Below are positions 6,153 through 9,630 of a DNA stretch of 9,630 bases, piece by piece. Both the position numbers and the translations under genes were made by a program. The notes beneath the pieces were generated by a model. That model did no database searches. It had not been told where the DNA came from and saw only the letters and a list, made by a program, of their open reading frames with translations. Origin of the DNA: Opitutales bacterium UBA7389 (lineage in GTDB: Bacteria; Verrucomicrobiota; Verrucomicrobiia; Opitutales; Opitutaceae). The number at the start of each line of letters is the position of its first letter. Position 1 is the stretch's first letter. The stretch spans positions 1,512-11,141 of the forward strand of contig DKNL01000035.1 of the NCBI GenBank assembly GCA_002474325.1, read 5' to 3'.

Positions 6153-7895
6153 ATGAAGATTTTGTGCCTACTAACATTCCTTCTGGCTTCGGGAGCTTGG
6201 GCTGTCGATCGTCCCAATGTGGTCGTCATCTTTACCGATGATCAGGGCTACGGCGATGTGTCGTGTCATGGAAATCCAATACTGAAAACCCCTAATTTAG
6301 ATAAACTGCACAGCGAAAGTGTACGTTTCGATAACTTTCATGTAGCCCCCGTTTGCACGCCGTCTCGTAGCGAATTGATGACGGGCTTATATGCTATGCG
6401 AAACAAGGCGGGCATGGTGCCTTCGGGACGCAATCTCATGCGTCGCGATATTGTCACGATGCCTGAAGTCTTCGTTGCAAATGGATATGCGACCGGGCTG
6501 TTTGGAAAATGGCACTTAGGTGATACGTATCCACATCGGCCGATGGATCGGGGATTTCAGCGTGTTGTTTGGCATAAAGGTTGGGGTCTGGCTTCGGAGA
6601 TTGAATACGATAATGACTACTACTACACGCGCTATTTAGACGAGATGGAGGTCAAGTACTCCGATCGTTTTTGTGCAAATCTTTGGTTCGATGAAGCCAT
6701 GAAATGGATGGACCACCAAATCGAAGCGAAGCAGCCATTCTTTTCTTATATAGCCCTCAACACGCCGCATAGCCCTTTTCATGCCTTGGAGGAGGACTAC
6801 AATAAATACAAGGATAAGGTTGAGGACCCTAACGTCGCCCATTTTTTCGGTTTGATCAGCAATGTTGACGATAATTACGGAAGACTCGACAGATGGTTGG
6901 AGAAGCGTGGGATTAAGGACGATACGATCATAATATTCATGAATGACAATGGTTCGTCGAGGGGAGATAAAATCTACAATGCTGGTATGCGAGGGAAGAA
7001 AGGTTCGGGCTACGAAGGAGGGCATCGGGCAATTTGCTTTATTCGCTGGCCAAATGGCGGGTTGGGGACGCCTCGAACGGTTAATAACCTCTCCCATATT
7101 ACGGACATCCGTCCGACTTTCGCCGATTTGCTCGAGTTCGATGTTCCCCAGGCCGCGGACCCTTTTGACGGAGTATCATTGAAATCGATTCTCAGAAATC
7201 TGGAAACGGTCGATGATAATCGGAAAGTGGTTGTTCAGTTCGGCGGAAGAGTGCGGCCGCAGAAATATTACCGAAGCTGCGTCATTTGGAAGAATTGGCG
7301 TTTGAATGGGGATAGTGAGCTCTATGATCTCGGTAAAGATCCAGAACAGAAGAAGGACGTTTCGTCCCAGTATCCAGAAATCGTTCGTGAGTTGAAGCTT
7401 CATTATGATGCTTATTGGGCTTCGATCGAGGCTTCGATTGATGTCATCGAACCGGTGGTCATCGGAAATCCAGCTGAATCATATACCGATTTGACAAGCA
7501 ACAATTGGGTCGAAGTGGATTTCGATAACCGTGGAAAAGTGGCTGAAGCTAACTCAATGGGCGGGATTTGGGAAATCGAAGCGGAGAAGGCCGGTGCGTA
7601 TTTGGTCCTACTGAGCCGTTGGCCTTTCTACATGGAGCGACCCCTGTCGTCTGTTGGCCCCGCAGAGACGATTGGCGGTATGCCGATCGATCCCGGTGAG
7701 GTGCTACCTATAAAGTCGGGCAGTCTGAGCTTAGACGGAAAGGAGCCGATTGTGGCTGAGCCGAACTCAAGTGACACATTCGTCGAGATACGTATCGAAT
7801 TGTCGAAAGGGCGACACTCTCTCCAAGGCTGGTTCCACGATGCTCAGGGGGCAAGGCTATCCGGCGCTTTTTACGGAAGAGTGATATCCCAGTAG
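6153..7895 (+). CDS. Exported type I sulfatase with C-terminal beta-domain (second copy)
   Basis: A second formylglycine-dependent sulfatase of 580 residues, clearly divergent from its neighbour. Residues 1-17 (MKILCLLTFLLASGAWA) are a signal peptide. D29-D30 (FTDDQGYGD) bind metal, and C68-T-P-S-R72 followed by SELMTG is the Cys-type modification site. K119 and H121 (GKWHLG), H206 (NTPHSPF), D265-N266 (MNDNGSS) and the lysines in MRGKKGSGYEGG (282-283) complete the active site. The sulfatase core closes with LYDLGKDPEQKKDV near residue 390. Residues 430-580 form an extra beta-rich region (GGIWEIEAEKAGAYLVLLSRW near 470-490). I remember similar tails in planctomycete and Bacteroidetes arylsulfatases, and the tail may contact the glycan or stabilise the fold. 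The ATG at 6153 is preceded only by a weak AGAG. It is probably co-transcribed with the first sulfatase. The difference in sequence suggests a different sulfate position or sugar. Confidence 0.93.
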   Translation: MKILCLLTFLLASGAWAVDRPNVVVIFTDDQGYGDVSCHGNPILKTPNLDKLHSESVRFDNFHVAPVCTPSRSELMTGLYAMRNKAGMVPSGRNLMRRDIVTMPEVFVANGYATGLFGKWHLGDTYPHRPMDRGFQRVVWHKGWGLASEIEYDNDYYYTRYLDEMEVKYSDRFCANLWFDEAMKWMDHQIEAKQPFFSYIALNTPHSPFHALEEDYNKYKDKVEDPNVAHFFGLISNVDDNYGRLDRWLEKRGIKDDTIIIFMNDNGSSRGDKIYNAGMRGKKGSGYEGGHRAICFIRWPNGGLGTPRTVNNLSHITDIRPTFADLLEFDVPQAADPFDGVSLKSILRNLETVDDNRKVVVQFGGRVRPQKYYRSCVIWKNWRLNGDSELYDLGKDPEQKKDVSSQYPEIVRELKLHYDAYWASIEASIDVIEPVVIGNPAESYTDLTSNNWVEVDFDNRGKVAEANSMGGIWEIEAEKAGAYLVLLSRWPFYMERPLSSVGPAETIGGMPIDPGEVLPIKSGSLSLDGKEPIVAEPNSSDTFVEIRIELSKGRHSLQGWFHDAQGARLSGAFYGRVISQ

Positions 7896-7931
7896 TCGTA
7901 CAATGATAGCAATAAGAGAAAGGAGAGACGT

Positions 7932-8312
7932 TTGTTTCGATGCCGTTTTGTTCTCCTTGTTTTTGCGAGTGCCTAAGCCGTACAGATTTTCTACAACTCC
8001 GCGAAATCGCTTGTAGGAGGATTGGATCAACAACTGGGGTTGGATCGAGGATGATATAATCGAAACGAGAACCGTAATCTTTCCCGATGAAAACCGCTAC
8101 ACCGTGGAGCTAAGGTTGCTTCTGGGGGGCTTGGGTACGCAAGCTGAATCACTCGATGGGCTTCTCCGGTACGAGATCTTTTAGAAGGAAAAGCGTGACA
8201 TGAAGGTGGATCGCAAAAAGCAGTGGGTTTTACTGATATTATCAGCGAAACGGAAGTCTGGGCGAACGGACTTTTAAGTGACCAGATTGGTCAAATTGAA
8301 GATCGATTCTAG
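7932..8312 (+). pseudogene. Decayed gene for a small secreted protein, several lesions
   Basis: AAAGGAGAG at 7919-7927, the clearest ribosome-binding site in the window, is followed by a TTG at 7932. The frame reads MFRCRFVLLVFASA, a plausible signal peptide, then hits TAA at 7974-7976 and continues AVQIFYNSAKSLVG. Near 8010-8020 the reading shifts by one base to a frame open from 8017 to TAG at 8182-8184, beginning EDWINNWGWIEDDI and continuing ENRYTVELRLLLGGLG. After another shift near the A-run at 8215-8219, a third frame gives AVGFTDIISETEVWANGLL and ends at TAG 8310-8312. Each piece is protein-like in composition, and joined they would make a product of about 125 residues. The family is not recognised. 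YTVELRL faintly recalls CBM9/DOMON-like modules, but I would not name it on that. AAGGAGA/TCTCCTT (7920-7926, 7952-7958) followed by TTTTT could instead be a weak terminator for the sulfatase operon. Sequencing error is a less likely explanation for several lesions. Confidence 0.45.
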
Positions 8313-8383
8313 TTAGGAAGCCGATCGGATGTCACTTGGGTATAGTTGGTTCTTGGAGCTGATTATTTTTAACATTCTGCTTG

Positions 8384-8411
8384 TTGCATTGACCGAACGT
8401 GGGGGTATACT
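8384..8411 (+). promoter_or_regulatory. Possible promoter of the 2-hydroxyacid dehydrogenase
   Basis: TATACT at 8406-8411 matches the -10 consensus at five of six bases. A weak -35 candidate, TTGCAT at 8384-8389, lies 16 bases upstream. TTGACC at 8389-8394 is a better -35 match, but only 11 bases separate it from the -10. Transcription would start about 8-10 bases before the ATG at 8427, giving a very short leader with no Shine-Dalgarno sequence. The element sits between the decayed gene and the dehydrogenase, where a new transcription unit would be expected. Confidence 0.28.
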
Positions 8412-8426
8412 TAATCGTCATTTCAC

Positions 8427-9383
8427 ATGAAAAAGCCAGAAGTCCTATTGATGGGAAGAATACCGGATTTGCCGAAGTCCGAGACCGCTCGGTTGTTTGA
8501 AAGCTATACTGTGCATGCCTTGCATACCTGTGAAGATTCCAATGCACTGGTTGAGAGAATCAAGGATCGTGTCACTGTTATTGCGACAAATGGAATCCTC
8601 GGGGCAAGTGCGGAATTCATGTCGAATTTGCCGAACTTACAGGCGATTGTATCCTTCGGAGCCGGGATGGACAATATCGATTTAAATTATGCAAGAAAAC
8701 AAGGTATCCAAGTTGCTAATACTCCTGGAGTACTAAATGACGATGTAGCGAATATGGCTATGGCTCTTCTATTGGGAATTTCCAGAGAAATAGTGGAAGC
8801 GGATCGCTACGTGCGGCGAGGCGATTGGGCAACCAAGGGTAAAATGGGTCTGCAGAAGGGCATTCGCAATAAGAAAGTTGGCATTCTTGGATTGGGAGGC
8901 ATTGGTCGGGACTTAGCCAAGAAACTGGAAGCGTTTGGGTGTGAGATCGCCTATCACAACCGTCGGGAAAATTTAGAAGTCCCCTATAGATACTATCACA
9001 ATCTTTTGGACATGGCCAAGGACTGCGAGTACCTAATCGTTATTTGTCCGGCCAATGCGGAAACGTATAAGATGGTGAATCGAGAAGTGATTGATGCCCT
9101 TGGACCAGAGGGAGCATTAATTAATATAGCTAGGGGTACAATTGTGGATGAGGAAGCATTGGTTTTAGCCTTGCAGGAAGATCGATTGGGAGCTTTTGCA
9201 TCGGATGTGTTCGCCAACGAACCCCATGTGCCCGATGCTCTATTCGAGATGTCTAACGTGATTCTCATACCCCACCTAGGCAGTGCGACTGCGGAAACAA
9301 GAAAGGCGATGGGCGAATTGATGTTGCGAAATTTAGAACGCTTTTTCGCTAAGGAGCCCTTGGAAACGCCTGTGGCTCTGTAG
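8427..9383 (+). CDS. D-isomer-specific 2-hydroxyacid dehydrogenase (GHPR-like)
   Basis: A cytoplasmic NAD(P)-dependent enzyme of 318 residues, the normal length for the family, that interconverts 2-keto acids and D-2-hydroxy acids. The Rossmann motif G-x-G-x-x-G is at 153-160 (ILGLGGIG). The catalytic triad is R236 (NIARGTIVDEEAL), E265 (FANEPHVP) and H283 (IPHLGSAT). The substrate loop VSFGAGMDNID at 75-85 is typical of glyoxylate/hydroxypyruvate and 2-ketogluconate reductases. The basic HNRRE at 177-181, at the end of the second Rossmann strand, suggests NADP(H) rather than NAD(H). Beside sugar-acid dehydratases, reduction of a keto-sugar acid or hydroxypyruvate is plausible, but the substrate is not determined. 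The ATG at 8427 is the natural start (MKKPEVLLMG leads into the first beta strand) and has no Shine-Dalgarno sequence. The gene converges with the hemN end on the other strand. Confidence 0.92.
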   Translation: MKKPEVLLMGRIPDLPKSETARLFESYTVHALHTCEDSNALVERIKDRVTVIATNGILGASAEFMSNLPNLQAIVSFGAGMDNIDLNYARKQGIQVANTPGVLNDDVANMAMALLLGISREIVEADRYVRRGDWATKGKMGLQKGIRNKKVGILGLGGIGRDLAKKLEAFGCEIAYHNRRENLEVPYRYYHNLLDMAKDCEYLIVICPANAETYKMVNREVIDALGPEGALINIARGTIVDEEALVLALQEDRLGAFASDVFANEPHVPDALFEMSNVILIPHLGSATAETRKAMGELMLRNLERFFAKEPLETPVAL

Positions 9384-9630
9384 TGGAATCGAGGTTTGGG
9401 TAACCGCTTTTCTTCGGTCATGGGATAAACGTCGAATACGCGAGCAATATTTTGAACTAAGAGTCTGCCCAAAACTGCAACCGAAAGCCCATTACTTCTC
9501 AGCTCAACGAGTCCATCGGATTTCAGTCTTTTTATATTGTTAAGCTCAATGTGGAATCGATCTTTGAAATCGATACGACTTGGTCCAAGCAATCGTAATC
9601 GAGCTCCATGTCGCACATGAGACGTATGAT
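9384..9630 (-). pseudogene. hemN: HemN C-terminal end, frameshifted and without its normal stop
   Basis: Entering from the right edge, the minus strand reads IIRLMCDMELDYDCLDQ, then needs a one-base shift near 9578-9584 to continue SRIDFKDRFHIEL, then KSDGLVEL and GRLLVQNIARVFDVY. This matches the C-terminal domain of oxygen-independent coproporphyrinogen III oxidase, whose E. coli end has DGLVDV, then GRLLIRNICMCFDTYL. HemN is a radical-SAM enzyme making protoporphyrinogen in anaerobic heme synthesis; its catalytic part lies outside the window. Without the shift, the first frame stops at TAA near 9532-9534. After the shift, the frame does not stop where HemN proteins normally end but runs antisense through the dehydrogenase to 8996. 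The 3' end is therefore probably truncated or rearranged and the gene damaged. A sequencing error could explain the frameshift but not easily the lost stop. Family identity is firm; the pseudogene status is inferred. Confidence 0.7.

Noticed and set aside
7920..7964. AAGGAGA/TCTCCTT stem followed by TTTTT as an intrinsic terminator
   Set aside because: The 25-base loop and A/G-rich 7-bp stem make it weak, and the same AAGGAG is better explained as the ribosome-binding site of the decayed gene. It is noted there as an alternative.
8996..9380. Continuation of the HemN frame across the dehydrogenase as a real protein tail
   Set aside because: The tail is low-complexity (Ser/Ala/Arg/Ile), antisense to a well-conserved enzyme and beyond the usual HemN end, so read-through after loss of the stop is the simpler view.

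Overview
The window looks like a carbohydrate-catabolism region from a bacterium of the PVC group (Verrucomicrobiota, Planctomycetota or relatives), probably marine. This is an inference. It rests on two exported Cys-type sulfatases, an exported twin-arginine mannonate dehydratase, a secreted PKD protein, roughly balanced base composition by eye, and a short CACAGGCT/AGCCTGTG palindrome of a type I remember as a dispersed repeat in these phyla. Almost no gene start has a recognisable Shine-Dalgarno sequence. No rRNA, tRNA, CRISPR array, insertion sequence or transposase was found.

Layout. Minus strand, left: a secreted PKD protein with a probable CBM9/DOMON-like sugar-binding region (1866-3005) lies upstream of an IlvD/Edd-family sugar-acid dehydratase most like L-arabinonate dehydratases (12-1739). 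The palindromic repeat lies between them. The divergent spacer (3006-3242) holds what looks like the last 32 codons of a vanished sulfatase gene. Plus strand, centre: a UxuA-type mannonate dehydratase with an export signal (3252-4370), a first sulfatase (4405-6024), a possible 39-codon small ORF joined to it by an ATGA overlap (6021-6140), and a second sulfatase (6153-7895). These are closely spaced and probably co-transcribed. Next comes a 531-base stretch with no intact gene. It contains a decayed gene for a small secreted protein, readable in three pieces in shifted frames (7932-8312), then a possible promoter. Plus strand, right: a D-isomer-specific 2-hydroxyacid dehydrogenase (8427-9383). 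At the right edge, on the minus strand, is the C-terminal end of oxygen-independent coproporphyrinogen III oxidase (HemN), with one apparent frameshift and no stop where the family usually ends.

How the parts could work together (inference). The sulfatases would strip sulfate esters from an algal or animal polysaccharide outside the cytoplasm, and the PKD/CBM9-like protein may bind the glycan. The two dehydratases would turn aldonic acids (mannonate from the uronate branch, and a pentonate or deoxyhexonate) into 2-keto-3-deoxy acids. The dehydrogenase would reduce a 2-keto acid. Nothing here shows which polysaccharide is used, because no glycoside hydrolase, lyase or SusC/D-like transporter lies in the window.

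The most notable points are the gene remnants around an otherwise intact catabolic cassette (sulfatase tail, broken secreted protein, damaged hemN end), the export signal on an enzyme normally found in the cytoplasm, and the general lack of Shine-Dalgarno sequences. I found no convincing new defence, mobile or RNA-based system.
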